Assembly (NCBI RefSeq): GCF_004684345.1
Contig: NZ_CP038469.1
Span: forward strand, 310,001-374,000
DNA from: Citrobacter tructae
GTDB lineage: Bacteria > Pseudomonadota > Gammaproteobacteria > Enterobacterales > Enterobacteriaceae
Reading direction: 5' to 3'
Length of the DNA: 64,000 bases
Shown here: one piece after another, positions 51,672-61,497 of the stretch
Numbering within the stretch: position 1 is the first letter of the stretch
How the letters are laid out: each line of letters starts with the position of its first letter
Notes under the pieces: generated by a model
Databases searched by the model: none
What the model saw: the letters and a program-made list of their open reading frames with translations, nothing else
Told to the model about the DNA's origin: nothing
Translations under genes and position numbers: made by a program

Positions 51672-53324
51672 TTACGCGCTCAACAACTGCTTCATGTCTT
51701 CTTCAACGGTGGTCACGGAACGCAGACCGAATTTCTCGTTGAGGACAGCCAGCAGATCTGGCGTGAAGAAGCCCGGTGCAGTCGGTCCGGTGACGATGTT
51801 TTTCACGCCCAGTGACAGCAGGGTCAGCAGAATAACAATCGCTTTCTGTTCGAACCAGGAGAGTACCAGTGACAGCGGCAGGTCGTTCACGCCACAGCCC
51901 AGTTTCTCCGCCAGGGTAACTGCCAGGATGATGGCAGAGTAAGCATCGTTACACTGACCGGCATCAACCAGACGCGGCAGACCTTCGATATCACCGAAAT
52001 CCAGTTTGTTGAAACGGTACTTACCGCAGGCCAGAGTCAGGATCAGGCAGTCGTCAGGTACGCTGGTGGCGAAGTCGGTGAAGTAGTTACGTTCACCGCG
52101 AGCACCATCGCAGCCGCCAACCAGGAAGATGTGGCGCAGTTTTTCGCGGCTCACCAGGTCGATCAGCGTATCAGCGGCACCCAGCAGTGTCTGGCGACCG
52201 AAACCAACGGTGATCAGGTGCGGAATTTCGCTATACGGGAATCCCGCCATTTGTTGTGCCTGGGCAATAACCGGACCAAAGTTGTCGCCTTCGAGGTGGC
52301 TCACACCCGGCCAACCGACGATGCTACGCGTCCAGATACGGTCGTCGTATGCGCCAACGGTTGGGTCGATGATGCAGTTAGAGGTCATCACTATCGGTCC
52401 CGGGAAGCGAGCGAACTCAACCTGCTGGTTCTGCCAGCCGCTGCCGTAGTTACCGATCAAGTGTTTGAATTTACGCAGTTCTGGATATCCGTGCGCCGGC
52501 AGCATTTCACCGTGGGTATAGACGTTCACGCCGGTACCTTCGGTCTGCTCCAGCAGGTTGTACAGATCTTTCAGGTCGTGACCAGAGATCAGGATGCATT
52601 TGCCTTCGGTCGCTTTAACGTTGACCTGAGTCGGCGTTGGGTGACCGTATTTGGTGGTTTCACCGGCATCAAGAATACTCATTACTTTGAAGTTCATCTG
52701 GCCGATTTCCATAGAGCACTCCAGCAGAGCGTTCATATCGGAAGGCCAGGTACCCAGCCACGCCATAATTTTGTGGTACTGCGCGTAGATATCGTTGTCG
52801 TACTGACCGAGAACGTGTGCGTGCTCCATATAAGCTGCCGCACCTTTCAGGCCGTACAGGCACAGCAGACGCAGGCCGAGAATGTTCTCGCCGATGGTCG
52901 CTTTGTCTTTGTTAGGGGTAAATTCAGCTGCTTGACGCTGCAGGTCGCCCAAATCGTTGCTCACCAGTTGCAGGTCAGCCATTGGGTTATCAACCGTTGC
53001 GCTGGCGTCAATGTTCAGACACTGCGCTTTCAGGGCGTCACGCATAGCGATAGCTTCACGGGCATAGCCGACAATACGCGGAGAGTCGAAGTTAACGTTG
53101 GTCAGGGTAGAGAAGAATGCGCGCGGGGCAAAGTTATCAATTTCATGATCGATGATACCGTATTCACGCGCTTTAACGGCCCATGCAGACAGACCTTGTA
53201 GAGAAGCAATCAGCAGATCCTGCAGATCGGAGGTTTCCGCTGTTTTACCGCACATACCCTGCGCGTAAGAGCAGCCGTTCCCTGCCGGAGTACGGATGGT
53301 TTGTTCACATTGCACACAAAACAT
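51672..53324 (-). CDS. hcp: Hydroxylamine/NO reductase, hybrid-cluster protein Hcp
   Basis: 550 residues from ATG 53324; a GTG two codons earlier is too near the AAAGGTG ribosome site. N-terminal cysteines Cys3, Cys6, Cys18 and Cys25 (CVQCEQT...CSYAQGMC) bind the first cluster, as in class III/II Hcp. Hybrid-cluster ligands appear in SGHDLKDLYN, IMTSNCIIDP-like and LACGKYRFNK segments. It reduces nitric oxide and hydroxylamine in anaerobic nitrosative stress. FNR- and NsrR-like sites are upstream. Confidence 0.95.
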   Translation of the reverse strand: MFCVQCEQTIRTPAGNGCSYAQGMCGKTAETSDLQDLLIASLQGLSAWAVKAREYGIIDHEIDNFAPRAFFSTLTNVNFDSPRIVGYAREAIAMRDALKAQCLNIDASATVDNPMADLQLVSNDLGDLQRQAAEFTPNKDKATIGENILGLRLLCLYGLKGAAAYMEHAHVLGQYDNDIYAQYHKIMAWLGTWPSDMNALLECSMEIGQMNFKVMSILDAGETTKYGHPTPTQVNVKATEGKCILISGHDLKDLYNLLEQTEGTGVNVYTHGEMLPAHGYPELRKFKHLIGNYGSGWQNQQVEFARFPGPIVMTSNCIIDPTVGAYDDRIWTRSIVGWPGVSHLEGDNFGPVIAQAQQMAGFPYSEIPHLITVGFGRQTLLGAADTLIDLVSREKLRHIFLVGGCDGARGERNYFTDFATSVPDDCLILTLACGKYRFNKLDFGDIEGLPRLVDAGQCNDAYSAIILAVTLAEKLGCGVNDLPLSLVLSWFEQKAIVILLTLLSLGVKNIVTGPTAPGFFTPDLLAVLNEKFGLRSVTTVEEDMKQLLSA

Positions 53325-53338
53325 GGTCACACCTTTTA

Positions 53339-53434
53339 AAGTTATATTTAATATACATGTTTAAGATTATGCCTGCGCGCGAAGGGATTAAAGGGATTTC
53401 TTCTACAACTTACAGGGAGATTGATTTAGCGCAA
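53339..53434 (-). promoter_or_regulatory. Putative NsrR and FNR sites upstream of hcp-hcr
   Basis: AAGTTATATTTAATATACAT at 53339-53358 (palindromic to 53361) has the 11-1-11 layout of NsrR operators with several mismatches. TTGATTTAGCGCAA at 53421-53434 matches the FNR consensus TTGAT-N4-ATCAA in 8 of 10 positions. E. coli hcp is activated by FNR and repressed by NsrR, so both are expected here. Confidence 0.5.
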
Positions 53435-53479
53435 TTTTGGCGGTAGATGACTACCGCCAGAGAGGTATGTATCGGTGTG

Positions 53480-54379
53480 TCAGGCGGAGAAAAAGGCCAT
53501 CAACAGAGGCACTAACAGACTCAGAATAAAGCCGTGAACGATGGCTGCAGGTACCATTTCCAGACCGCCGCTGCGTTGTAAAACGGGCAGGGTGAAATCC
53601 ATTGAGGTGGCGCCACAGAGTCCTAATGCGGTGGAGCGGCTGCGACCCACTAAACCCGGGATCAACATAATGGCGACCAGTTCGCGGGCCAGATCGTTAA
53701 AGAAAGCCGCGCTACCAATTACTGGCCCGAATGATTCGGTCAACAGAATGCCGGACAGGGAATACCAGCCAAAACCTGAAGCCATCGCCAGTGCGGTTTT
53801 CAGCGGCAGACCAAGGATTAGCGCATTGATCACGCCAGCCAGCATTGAGCTTGCCACCACCACGACGGCAACAATCATCCCCCGGCGGTTCAGCACAATC
53901 TGTTTTAAGGTCATGCCGCTGTTGCGCAGTTGAATACCCACCAGGAACAATAAAAAGATCAGCGTATATTCGCTGGCTTCAGTGGCGTGTTGTAAGAATG
54001 AAATCCCCGTGAGGCCGAGCAGGAAACCCAGCACGACAACGCCGCAGAGTTGTAACGACTCCAGCGCCATGGCAATGCGTGACGGGAGTTTCTCCTGCCG
54101 GTGGTTGTGCCGCCAGGGAAGCGAACGCTCGAGCCACAGCAGTGCGGCAATATTACACAGCAGAATGACCGTCACGCTGACGGCAGAATAATGCAGTATG
54201 GATAGCAGATTACTGGCGAGATTATCCAGAAACGCCAGGCTGATGCCCATAAAAAAGAGAATAAGGTAAACGATCCAGCTCAACAGGCGATTGATGAGTT
54301 TTAAGGCGGCCCTGTGCCGAAGCGGAATAAGATAGCCCACAATAAGTGGAACCAGAATGATTAACAGCCCTGAAAACAT
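53480..54379 (-). CDS. lysO: L-lysine exporter LysO (YbjE)
   Basis: 299 residues from ATG 54379; 19 further codons are open upstream without counterpart in E. coli. About eight membrane helices; conserved DUF340 blocks FGWYSLSGILLTESFGPVIGSAAFFNDLAREL and GATSMDFTLPVLQR, with acidic residues in the membrane important for transport. LysO exports L-lysine and the toxic analogue thialysine. It is monocistronic, between hcp and aqpZ on the same strand. Confidence 0.92.
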   Translation of the reverse strand: MFSGLLIILVPLIVGYLIPLRHRAALKLINRLLSWIVYLILFFMGISLAFLDNLASNLLSILHYSAVSVTVILLCNIAALLWLERSLPWRHNHRQEKLPSRIAMALESLQLCGVVVLGFLLGLTGISFLQHATEASEYTLIFLLFLVGIQLRNSGMTLKQIVLNRRGMIVAVVVVASSMLAGVINALILGLPLKTALAMASGFGWYSLSGILLTESFGPVIGSAAFFNDLARELVAIMLIPGLVGRSRSTALGLCGATSMDFTLPVLQRSGGLEMVPAAIVHGFILSLLVPLLMAFFSA

Positions 54380-54487
54380 GAAAACCCCGGTCCTTGCTGA
54401 GAAGTAATACGAAATGCGCCAGCACACACTACTCAATGCAAAGAAGGGAGTAAAGTTGCAAATAAAAGGAAATAAAGCGGGGGAAGG

Positions 54488-54518
54488 AAAGACCTGATAA
54501 AAAATCAGGTCTTTTTTG
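54488..54518. terminator. Rho-independent terminator of aqpZ
   Basis: AAAGACCTGAT and ATCAGGTCTTT are perfect arms with A and T runs on both sides. It lies just after aqpZ (minus strand) and can also act in the other direction. Confidence 0.85.
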
Positions 54519-54525
54519 TTATCGA

Positions 54526-55221
54526 TTAATCACGTTTTTCGAGCAGCGTTCGATAAATAAGGCCACCAAGGATCCCGCCGATAATCGGCATGACCCAGAA
54601 CAGCCACAGTTGTTGTAACGCCCAACCACCCTGGAAGAGGGCAACTGCGGTGCTACGCGCCGGGTTTACGGAAGTGTTAGTGACCGGAATACTGATCAGG
54701 TGAATCAGCGTCAGTGCGAGACCAATAGCAATCGGCGCAAAACCTGCTGGTGCATGTTTATCAGTTGCACCGTGGATCACTAATAAGAAACCTGCGGTCA
54801 GCACAATTTCAATAACAATGGCAGAAAGCATGGAATAACCGCCTGGTGAATGTTCACCATAGCCATTTGATGCAAAACCACTGGCTGTTGCGTCAAAACC
54901 TGCTTTACCGCTGGCGATCAAATATAATACTGCTGCCGCGACAATCCCGCCGATAACCTGAGCGATAACATAGCCAATAACGTCTTTAGCCGGGAAGCGA
55001 CCGCCAGCCCATAAGCCGAATGTCACTGCCGGGTTAAAATGGCCTCCGGAAATATGACCAACGGCGAATGCCATGGTCAATACCGTCAGACCGAATGCCA
55101 ATGCGACACCGGCAAAGCCAATCCCTAACTCCGGGAATGCTGCGGCCAGCACGGCACTCCCACAGCCACCAAAAACAAGCCAAAACGTGCCGAAGAATTC
55201 AGCTGCTAATTTCCTGAACAT
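54526..55221 (-). CDS. aqpZ: Aquaporin Z
   Basis: 231 residues from ATG 55221, the E. coli length; an earlier start would add two residues. MIP family with six helices and both NPA boxes: GHFNPAVTFG (about 60-69) and SVNPARSTAV (about 184-193). The selectivity filter of a pure water channel is expected (Arg189 after the second NPA, His174 in LTLIHLISIP). Ends in a basic tail (LLEKRD). Confidence 0.96.
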   Translation of the reverse strand: MFRKLAAEFFGTFWLVFGGCGSAVLAAAFPELGIGFAGVALAFGLTVLTMAFAVGHISGGHFNPAVTFGLWAGGRFPAKDVIGYVIAQVIGGIVAAAVLYLIASGKAGFDATASGFASNGYGEHSPGGYSMLSAIVIEIVLTAGFLLVIHGATDKHAPAGFAPIAIGLALTLIHLISIPVTNTSVNPARSTAVALFQGGWALQQLWLFWVMPIIGGILGGLIYRTLLEKRD

Positions 55222-55590
55222 AACCACCTCAATTAAAAGTTCCGGGTTCGTTTACCTGATCCGGTATTTCATCGCTAAAAGGGACGATGATTAAAGAGCG
55301 TGTATTTTAGAAAAAAATCTCATCTCTTTGCTACTTAAATTAATAAGAAAATTTGATTTAAGGCAATATGACGTGAATCCTTTTTGGCATTCTGATAAAT
55401 AACGCAGAGTTTAATTAGCGGAAAGCAAATGGTTGTCCGTTGTGATTATATCCGGTGTAAATTTTAAGAAGAATATTCCTAGTTTTTTTGTCACAGTTTT
55501 ACGTCTGTGCGATCGCGGGTATTCTGCGCGGCGGGTTGCCGCTATACTCCTGATAACTTGAAGGAAAAAGTTAGCATTTCCGGAGGCTAT
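55222..55590. promoter_or_regulatory. Divergent control region aqpZ-ybjD
   Basis: 369 AT-rich bases without a gene. A -10-like TATACT (55543-55548) would serve ybjD. No clear operator or RNA gene is recognised. Confidence 0.4.
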
Positions 55591-57249
55591 ATGATTCTCG
55601 AACGCGTTGAGATTGTTGGGTTTCGTGGTATTAATCGGCTGTCGTTGATGCTGGAGCAGAACAACGTGCTGATTGGGGAGAACGCGTGGGGTAAGTCCAG
55701 CCTGCTGGATGCGCTAACCCTGCTGCTGTCACCGGAATCGGACTTGTATCATTTTGACCGCGAAGACTTCTGGTTCCCGCCGGGCGATATTCAGGGCCGG
55801 GAACATCATCTGCATATTATCCTCACCTTTCGTGAATCTCAGCCGGGTCGTCATCGGGTACGCCGCTATCGCCCGTTGGAAGCCTGCTGGTCGCCGTGCC
55901 ACGATGACTACCACCGTATTTTTTATCGACTGGAAGGCGAGTGTGCGGATGACGGTAGCGTTCTGACGCTGCGCAGTTTCCTCGATGGTGAAGGTCGTCC
56001 GCTAGCGCTCGACAATATTAACGATCTGGCGCGTCACCTTGTCCGTCTCATGCCGGTGCTACGTCTGCGCGATGCACGTTTTATGCGACGGATCCGTAAT
56101 GGAACGATGCCGGACACGGCGGAGGTTGAAGTGACGGCCCGCCAGCTGGATTTCCTGGCGCGAGAGCTGGCGACCCGTCCGCAAAATCTGACAGATGGGC
56201 AGATTCGCCAGGGACTATCGGCGATGGTACAACTGCTGGAACACTACTTTTCTGAGCAGGGTTCCAGTCAGTCCCGCTATCGTCTGATGCGACGGCGCTC
56301 CAATAACGAGCAACGTAGCTGGCGCTATCTGGACATAATTAACCGTATGATTGATAAGCCCGGAGGACGCACACACCGTGTGATTCTGTTGGGACTATTT
56401 TCAACGTTGCTACAGGCTAAAGGTACGCTAAGACTGGACAAAGACGCCCGTCCTTTGTTGCTGGTGGAAGATCCCGAAACGCGTTTACACCCTATTATGC
56501 TGTCAGTTGCCTGGCAACTGCTGAACCTGTTGCCTCTGCAACGTGTGGCGACCACCAACTCGGGTGAATTGCTGTCACTTACGCCCGTTGAGCATGTCGT
56601 TCGTTTGGTGCGCGAATCTTCCCGTGTCGCCGCATGGCGGTTAGGCCCGGGTGGTCTGAGCCCAGAGGACGGGCGACGCATCGCCTTTCATATTCGTTTC
56701 AATCGGGCATCGTCGTTGTTTGCCCGTTGCTGGCTGCTAGTGGAAGGTGAAACAGAAACCTGGGTAATTAACGAACTGGCCCGCCAGTGTGGACATCACT
56801 TTGATGCCGAAGGAATTAAAGTCATTGAATTCGCCCAGTCCGGTCTTAAACCGCTGGTGAAATTCGCTCGGCGGATGGGAATCGAGTGGCATGTGCTGGT
56901 CGATGGCGATGAGGCCGGTAAAAAGTACGCGGCCACGGTGCGTGGTTTGTTGAATAACGATCGCGAGGAAGAACGCGAGCATTTAACCATGCTGCCCGCG
57001 CTGGATATGGAACACTTCATGTACCGGCAGGGGTTCTCTGATGTTTTTCACCGGGTGGCGCAAATCCCGGAAAACGTGCCGATGAATATGCGTAAAATCA
57101 TCTCGAAAGCGATTCATCGCTCTTCAAAACCCGATCTGGCGATTGAAGTAGCGATGGAAGCTGGGCGGCGTGGCGTCGATGCCGTTCCCACCCTGCTGCG
57201 AAAAATGTTTTCGCGCGTGCTGTGGCTGGCACGCGGACGCGCTGATTAG
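55591..57249 (+). CDS. ybjD: OLD-family ATP-dependent nuclease-like protein YbjD
   Basis: 552 residues from ATG 55591 (CGGAGG upstream), the E. coli length; the frame is open to 55507 but without a ribosome site. Overcoming-lysogenisation-defect layout: an N-terminal ABC-type ATPase with P-loop GENAWGKSS (29-37) and RPLLLVEDPETRLHP (Walker B), then a C-terminal TOPRIM domain with LLVEGETETWVINELA and the DGDEAG metal motif. Similar proteins are DNA nucleases; the biological role of YbjD is unknown. It overlaps ybjX by four bases, convergent. Confidence 0.93.
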   Translation: MILERVEIVGFRGINRLSLMLEQNNVLIGENAWGKSSLLDALTLLLSPESDLYHFDREDFWFPPGDIQGREHHLHIILTFRESQPGRHRVRRYRPLEACWSPCHDDYHRIFYRLEGECADDGSVLTLRSFLDGEGRPLALDNINDLARHLVRLMPVLRLRDARFMRRIRNGTMPDTAEVEVTARQLDFLARELATRPQNLTDGQIRQGLSAMVQLLEHYFSEQGSSQSRYRLMRRRSNNEQRSWRYLDIINRMIDKPGGRTHRVILLGLFSTLLQAKGTLRLDKDARPLLLVEDPETRLHPIMLSVAWQLLNLLPLQRVATTNSGELLSLTPVEHVVRLVRESSRVAAWRLGPGGLSPEDGRRIAFHIRFNRASSLFARCWLLVEGETETWVINELARQCGHHFDAEGIKVIEFAQSGLKPLVKFARRMGIEWHVLVDGDEAGKKYAATVRGLLNNDREEEREHLTMLPALDMEHFMYRQGFSDVFHRVAQIPENVPMNMRKIISKAIHRSSKPDLAIEVAMEAGRRGVDAVPTLLRKMFSRVLWLARGRAD

Positions 57250-58193
57250 TGGCGGAACATCAGCGACAACTGTGCGTGGATAGTGTCCAGTAACTGATAG
57301 CGGCGGCGATATTCAGCACGCTTCTTACTGGCAATATCCACCTCGCTTTTTCGCGCCAGCGTGCGCGGAATATGATAATACCCGTGGCTGTCGCATTCGC
57401 CGCCAACCGACTCCCAAAAAGCATTATAGTCGGAAAGAATAACCTTGTTTTTATCATGGTAACGCGGGCCGCGAAAGATATGCTGTTCATTACTGACAGC
57501 CATAACGTGTTCGATATTCAACTGTTCTGCTAAACGGCAAATGGTTTCCATCACAATACGTTTCGGGAAAATTCCGTGACAAGACTTTGTTGCTTTCTGT
57601 ATTGCCTCGTGAGGGAGTTGTGAATTTCCCTGTACGCCGCCAATAAAAATCGTACTTTTCCCATTATATTCGCAGAACGTAAATGTCATTTTAGTCAGCA
57701 CGTCTCCGGCGCCATTGCGCACCAGAATGGTACTTTCTCCTTCTTTATCCAGTACGGGGAACATCATCATGGTGACGGTAAATATTTCGCCATCTTTGCC
57801 CTCAATTTGCGCCAGCTGTAAGCCGTCATTGCTTAACAGAGCGTTAAATTCGGCAGGTAAGAATGCGTGGCGGATGACATGATAGTGAAAACGTACGGCA
57901 TCTAAGCGCATTTTACGATCGAAGTTTACGGCAAGGTAAGGACGGTGCAGGCGAACTGGCAGCCGGGGTTGACGGGCAAGCAGGTGTTCAAGATCCGGCC
58001 ATTGCGCCAGTTCAGTCATCCATTCCTGGGTGAGACGAGGTATCAGTATTGAGCGCCAGATAAACTTACGGCGAAAACTCCGCTTATCCCAGCATTGTCC
58101 TGGCCGTAATTGACCGCGGCTCAGGCTGTAAAAAAGGCTAAAACTTGTGGCTGGTTTGGTAGAAAGAAAAGTGCTTTCAGTTAGTTGGCTCAT
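57246..58193 (-). CDS. ybjX: VirK/YbjX-family protein (DUF535)
   Basis: 315 residues. DUF535 features: a basic N-terminal third (FRRKFIWRSILIPRL), KMTFTFCEYNGKSTIFIGGVQGN in the middle, and KKRAEYRRRYQLLDTIHAQL at the end. In Salmonella and Shigella VirK-family members are PhoP-linked factors for antimicrobial peptide resistance or IcsA display. Function in this strain unknown. Divergent from macAB, with about 160 bases between. Confidence 0.9.
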   Translation of the reverse strand: MSQLTESTFLSTKPATSFSLFYSLSRGQLRPGQCWDKRSFRRKFIWRSILIPRLTQEWMTELAQWPDLEHLLARQPRLPVRLHRPYLAVNFDRKMRLDAVRFHYHVIRHAFLPAEFNALLSNDGLQLAQIEGKDGEIFTVTMMMFPVLDKEGESTILVRNGAGDVLTKMTFTFCEYNGKSTIFIGGVQGNSQLPHEAIQKATKSCHGIFPKRIVMETICRLAEQLNIEHVMAVSNEQHIFRGPRYHDKNKVILSDYNAFWESVGGECDSHGYYHIPRTLARKSEVDIASKKRAEYRRRYQLLDTIHAQLSLMFRH

Positions 58194-58354
58194 AATATAA
58201 ATCCGATTGATACCCTGGTACTAATTTCAGCACAGCGGATCTTAACCATTCATCAATAACTCTGTTATTCTTGGCGCTTTTCAACGGCTATTTATTTATC
58301 GTTGACGTTTAACACTCCACTCTGATGGACGTATTGGGGGAAATTGGGACATTT

Positions 58355-59470
58355 ATGAAGCTCAAGGGAAAAATCAAAAAACGCTATTTTATCTTCGCCG
58401 TCATCATTATTGTGGCGATAATTGCACTTTGGCGAATGCTTAATGCTCCATTACCTCAGTATCAAACATTAATTGTTCGACCAGGTGATCTTCAGCAAAG
58501 CGTGCTGGCAACCGGGAAACTGGATGCGCTGCGTAAAGTTGACGTCGGGGCGCAGGTGAGCGGGCAGTTAAAAACGCTGTCAGTGGCCATTGGCGATAAA
58601 GTCAAAAAAGATCAGTTGCTCGGCGTTATCGATCCTGAACAGGCGCAGAACCAAATTAAAGAAGTTGAAGCGACGCTGATGGAATTACGCGCCCAACGTA
58701 TGCAGGCCGAGGCCGAGTGGAAACTGGCGCGGGTGACTCTATCTCGCCAGCAACAGTTAGCGAAAACGCAGGCGGTTTCGCAGCAGGATCTCGACACGGC
58801 AGCAACGCAGATGGCAGTCAAACAGGCGCAAATCGGCACTATTGATGCGCAAATTAAGCGTAATCAGGCCTCTCTCGACACGGCAAAAACGAACCTTGAT
58901 TATACCCGTATTGTGGCGCCGATGGCCGGTGAAGTGACGCAAATCACCACCCTGCAGGGGCAAACTGTGATTGCCGCCCAGCAGGCGCCGAACATTTTGA
59001 CGCTGGCGGACATGAGTACCATGCTGGTCAAAGCGCAGGTGTCTGAAGCCGATGTCATTCACTTGCATCCAGGGCAAAAAGCCTGGTTTACCGTGCTGGG
59101 CGATCCACAGACGCGCTATGAAGGTACGCTCAAAGATGTACTGCCTACACCTGAGAAAGTGAACGACGCGATTTTTTACTACGCGCGCTTCGAAGTACCT
59201 AACCCGAAAGGGATCCTGCGACTGGATATGACCGCGCAGGTACATATCCAGCTGACGGATGTCAAAAATGTACTGACGATCCCGTTGTCGGCGCTGGGCG
59301 ATCCTATTGGCAACAATCGCTATAACGTCAGGTTGCTGCGAAACGGCGAAACCCGCGAGCGTGAAGTGTCTATTGGCGCGCGTAACGATACCGATGTGGA
59401 GATCGTGAAAGGACTGGAAGAGGGTGATGAAGTCATCATCAGTGAGGCGAAACCTGGAGCGGCGCAATGA
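58355..59470 (+). CDS. macA: Macrolide/enterotoxin export adaptor MacA
   Basis: 371 residues from ATG 58355, the E. coli length; ten upstream codons are open. One N-terminal membrane helix (about 10-28, FIFAVIIIVAIIALW) anchors a periplasmic adaptor. It has a lipoyl-like half (VSGQLKTLSVAIGDKVKKDQLLGVID), an alpha-helical hairpin about 95-165 rich in Gln, Ala and Glu, the second lipoyl half (IVAPMAGEVTQITTLQGQTV) and beta-barrel domains. Links MacB to TolC. Stop overlaps macB by four bases. Confidence 0.95.
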   Translation: MKLKGKIKKRYFIFAVIIIVAIIALWRMLNAPLPQYQTLIVRPGDLQQSVLATGKLDALRKVDVGAQVSGQLKTLSVAIGDKVKKDQLLGVIDPEQAQNQIKEVEATLMELRAQRMQAEAEWKLARVTLSRQQQLAKTQAVSQQDLDTAATQMAVKQAQIGTIDAQIKRNQASLDTAKTNLDYTRIVAPMAGEVTQITTLQGQTVIAAQQAPNILTLADMSTMLVKAQVSEADVIHLHPGQKAWFTVLGDPQTRYEGTLKDVLPTPEKVNDAIFYYARFEVPNPKGILRLDMTAQVHIQLTDVKNVLTIPLSALGDPIGNNRYNVRLLRNGETREREVSIGARNDTDVEIVKGLEEGDEVIISEAKPGAAQ

Positions 59471-61413
59471 CGGCATTGCTTGAACTGAGCAATATCCGCC
59501 GCAGTTACCCGTCAGGCGAAGGGCAGGTTGAGGTGTTAAAGGATGTATCCTTGAGCATCCATGCCGGCGAAATGGTGGCGATTGTTGGGGCATCTGGCTC
59601 GGGAAAATCGACGCTGATGAACATCCTCGGGTGTCTGGATAAGCCTTCCAGTGGCACGTATCGGGTGGCGGGGCGTGACGTTTCAACACTCGATAGCGAT
59701 GCGTTAGCCCAATTGCGGCGCGAGCACTTCGGCTTTATTTTCCAGCGCTATCATTTGCTCTCGCATTTGACGGCGGCACAAAACGTCGAAGTGCCTGCGG
59801 TCTATGCCGGGACAGAGCGTAAGCAGCGTCTGGCTCGGGCGCAGGAATTACTCCAGCGGCTGGGGCTGGGTGACAGGGTGGACTATCAACCTTCCCAGCT
59901 TTCCGGTGGGCAGCAGCAGCGCGTCAGTATTGCGCGTGCGCTGATGAACGGTGGTCAGGTGATTTTAGCCGATGAACCCACCGGCGCGCTGGACAGCCAT
60001 TCCGGCGAAGAGGTGATGGCGATTCTGCACCAGCTGCGCGATCGCGGACACACGGTGATTATCGTCACGCACGACCCGCAGGTTGCGGCGCAGGCTGAGC
60101 GGGTGATTGAAATTCGCGATGGCGAGATTGTACGTAATCCGCCATCGCAAACTGCCACTGGCGGGCGCGGCATTGCCGAACCGACGGTGACGACATCCTC
60201 TGGCTGGAGCCAGTTTGTCAGTGGTTTTCGCGAAGCGCTGACCATGGCCTGGCTGGCAATGGCCGCCAACAAGATGCGCACGCTGCTCACTATGCTGGGC
60301 ATCATTATTGGTATTGCGTCGGTGGTGTCGATTGTGGTGGTCGGAGACGCGGCTAAACAACTGGTGTTGGCTGATATTCGCGCCATCGGCACGAACACTA
60401 TCGATATCTATCCCGGCAAAGACTTTGGTGACGATGACCCGCAATACCAGCAGGCGCTAAAGTATGACGACTTGACGGCAATCCAGAAGCAACCGTGGGT
60501 CAGTTCGGTGACGCCTGCGGTGTCGAAGAATTTACGGCTACGTTATGGAAATATCGACGTGGCAGCCAGCGCTAACGGCGTGAGTGGGGACTATTTTAAC
60601 GTCTATGGTATGACGTTCAGTGAGGGCAATACCTTTAATGCCGAGCAGCTCGCAGGGCGGGCGCAGGTGGTCGTGCTGGACAGTAACACCCGACGCCAGC
60701 TGTTCCCCAATAAAGCGAAAGTGGTGGGCGAGGTCGTCCTTGTCGGCAACATGCCCGCCACCGTCATTGGCGTGGCGGAAGAGAAGCAGTCGATGTTTGG
60801 CAGCAGTAAGATCCTGCGGGTCTGGCTGCCTCACAGCACCATGTCCGGGCGCATTATGGGACAATCGTGGCTGAACTCCATTACCGTGCGCGTGAAGGAC
60901 GGTTTCGACAGCACTCTGGCTGAGCAGCAGCTTACCCGACTGCTGTCTTTGCGGCATGGCAAAAAAGATTTCTTCACCTGGAATATGGACGGCGTCCTGA
61001 AAACCGCTGAAAAAACTACGCGCACCTTACAGCTGTTCTTGACGCTGGTGGCGGTGATTTCGCTGGTGGTTGGCGGGATTGGAGTGATGAATATTATGCT
61101 GGTTTCGGTGACCGAACGAACGCGCGAGATTGGTATTCGTATGGCGGTTGGCGCCCGTGCCAGTGACGTGCTACAGCAGTTTTTGATTGAAGCTGTGCTG
61201 GTGTGCCTGGTCGGCGGTGCGTTAGGCATCAGCTTGTCGATGCTGATTGCCTTCACCCTACAGCTTTTCCTGCCCGGTTGGGAAATAGGATTCTCACCTT
61301 TCGCGCTGTTGACGGCGTTCCTGTGTTCAACGGCAACCGGGATTTTGTTCGGCTGGCTCCCTGCGCGCAATGCCGCAAGGTTGGATCCGGTTGATGCCCT
61401 GGCGCGGGAATAA
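59467..61413 (+). CDS. macB: Macrolide export ABC transporter MacB
   Basis: 648 residues, as in E. coli. N-terminal ABC domain: Walker A GASGSGKST (41-49), signature LSGGQQQR, Walker B VILADEP. A first membrane helix near 275 (LLTMLGIIIGIASVVSIVVV), a large periplasmic domain, then FtsX-like helices 2-4 (about 520-640; RTREIGIRMAVGARASDVLQQF). It acts by mechanotransmission with MacA and TolC to extrude macrolides and other periplasmic substrates. Terminator follows. Confidence 0.95.
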   Translation: MTALLELSNIRRSYPSGEGQVEVLKDVSLSIHAGEMVAIVGASGSGKSTLMNILGCLDKPSSGTYRVAGRDVSTLDSDALAQLRREHFGFIFQRYHLLSHLTAAQNVEVPAVYAGTERKQRLARAQELLQRLGLGDRVDYQPSQLSGGQQQRVSIARALMNGGQVILADEPTGALDSHSGEEVMAILHQLRDRGHTVIIVTHDPQVAAQAERVIEIRDGEIVRNPPSQTATGGRGIAEPTVTTSSGWSQFVSGFREALTMAWLAMAANKMRTLLTMLGIIIGIASVVSIVVVGDAAKQLVLADIRAIGTNTIDIYPGKDFGDDDPQYQQALKYDDLTAIQKQPWVSSVTPAVSKNLRLRYGNIDVAASANGVSGDYFNVYGMTFSEGNTFNAEQLAGRAQVVVLDSNTRRQLFPNKAKVVGEVVLVGNMPATVIGVAEEKQSMFGSSKILRVWLPHSTMSGRIMGQSWLNSITVRVKDGFDSTLAEQQLTRLLSLRHGKKDFFTWNMDGVLKTAEKTTRTLQLFLTLVAVISLVVGGIGVMNIMLVSVTERTREIGIRMAVGARASDVLQQFLIEAVLVCLVGGALGISLSMLIAFTLQLFLPGWEIGFSPFALLTAFLCSTATGILFGWLPARNAARLDPVDALARE

Positions 61414-61436
61414 CGTGTTGTATTGAAAAAGAAATA

Positions 61437-61466
61437 AAAATGCCAGCTCGAGGGGCTGGCATTTTG
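61437..61466 (+). terminator. Rho-independent terminator of macAB
   Basis: AAAATGCCAGC and GCTGGCATTTT form a perfect stem with an eight-base loop, 24 bases after macB. It also suits the convergent cspD. Confidence 0.85.
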
Positions 61467-61497
61467 TCTGCGGGATGTACACAATGAAACAGAAGAG

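Noticed and set aside
52131..53201. 356-codon frame antisense to the hybrid-cluster hcp gene
   Set aside because: Long only because the GC-rich hcp codons leave few stops on the other strand; no ribosome site, no motif.
58194..58354. PhoP box between ybjX and macA
   Set aside because: Only loose matches to the GTTTA-type repeat are present (around CGTTGACGTTTAAC); not good enough to call.
58757..59689. 310-codon antisense frame across macA-macB
   Set aside because: Crosses two real genes, rich in His and Arg, no recognisable domain.
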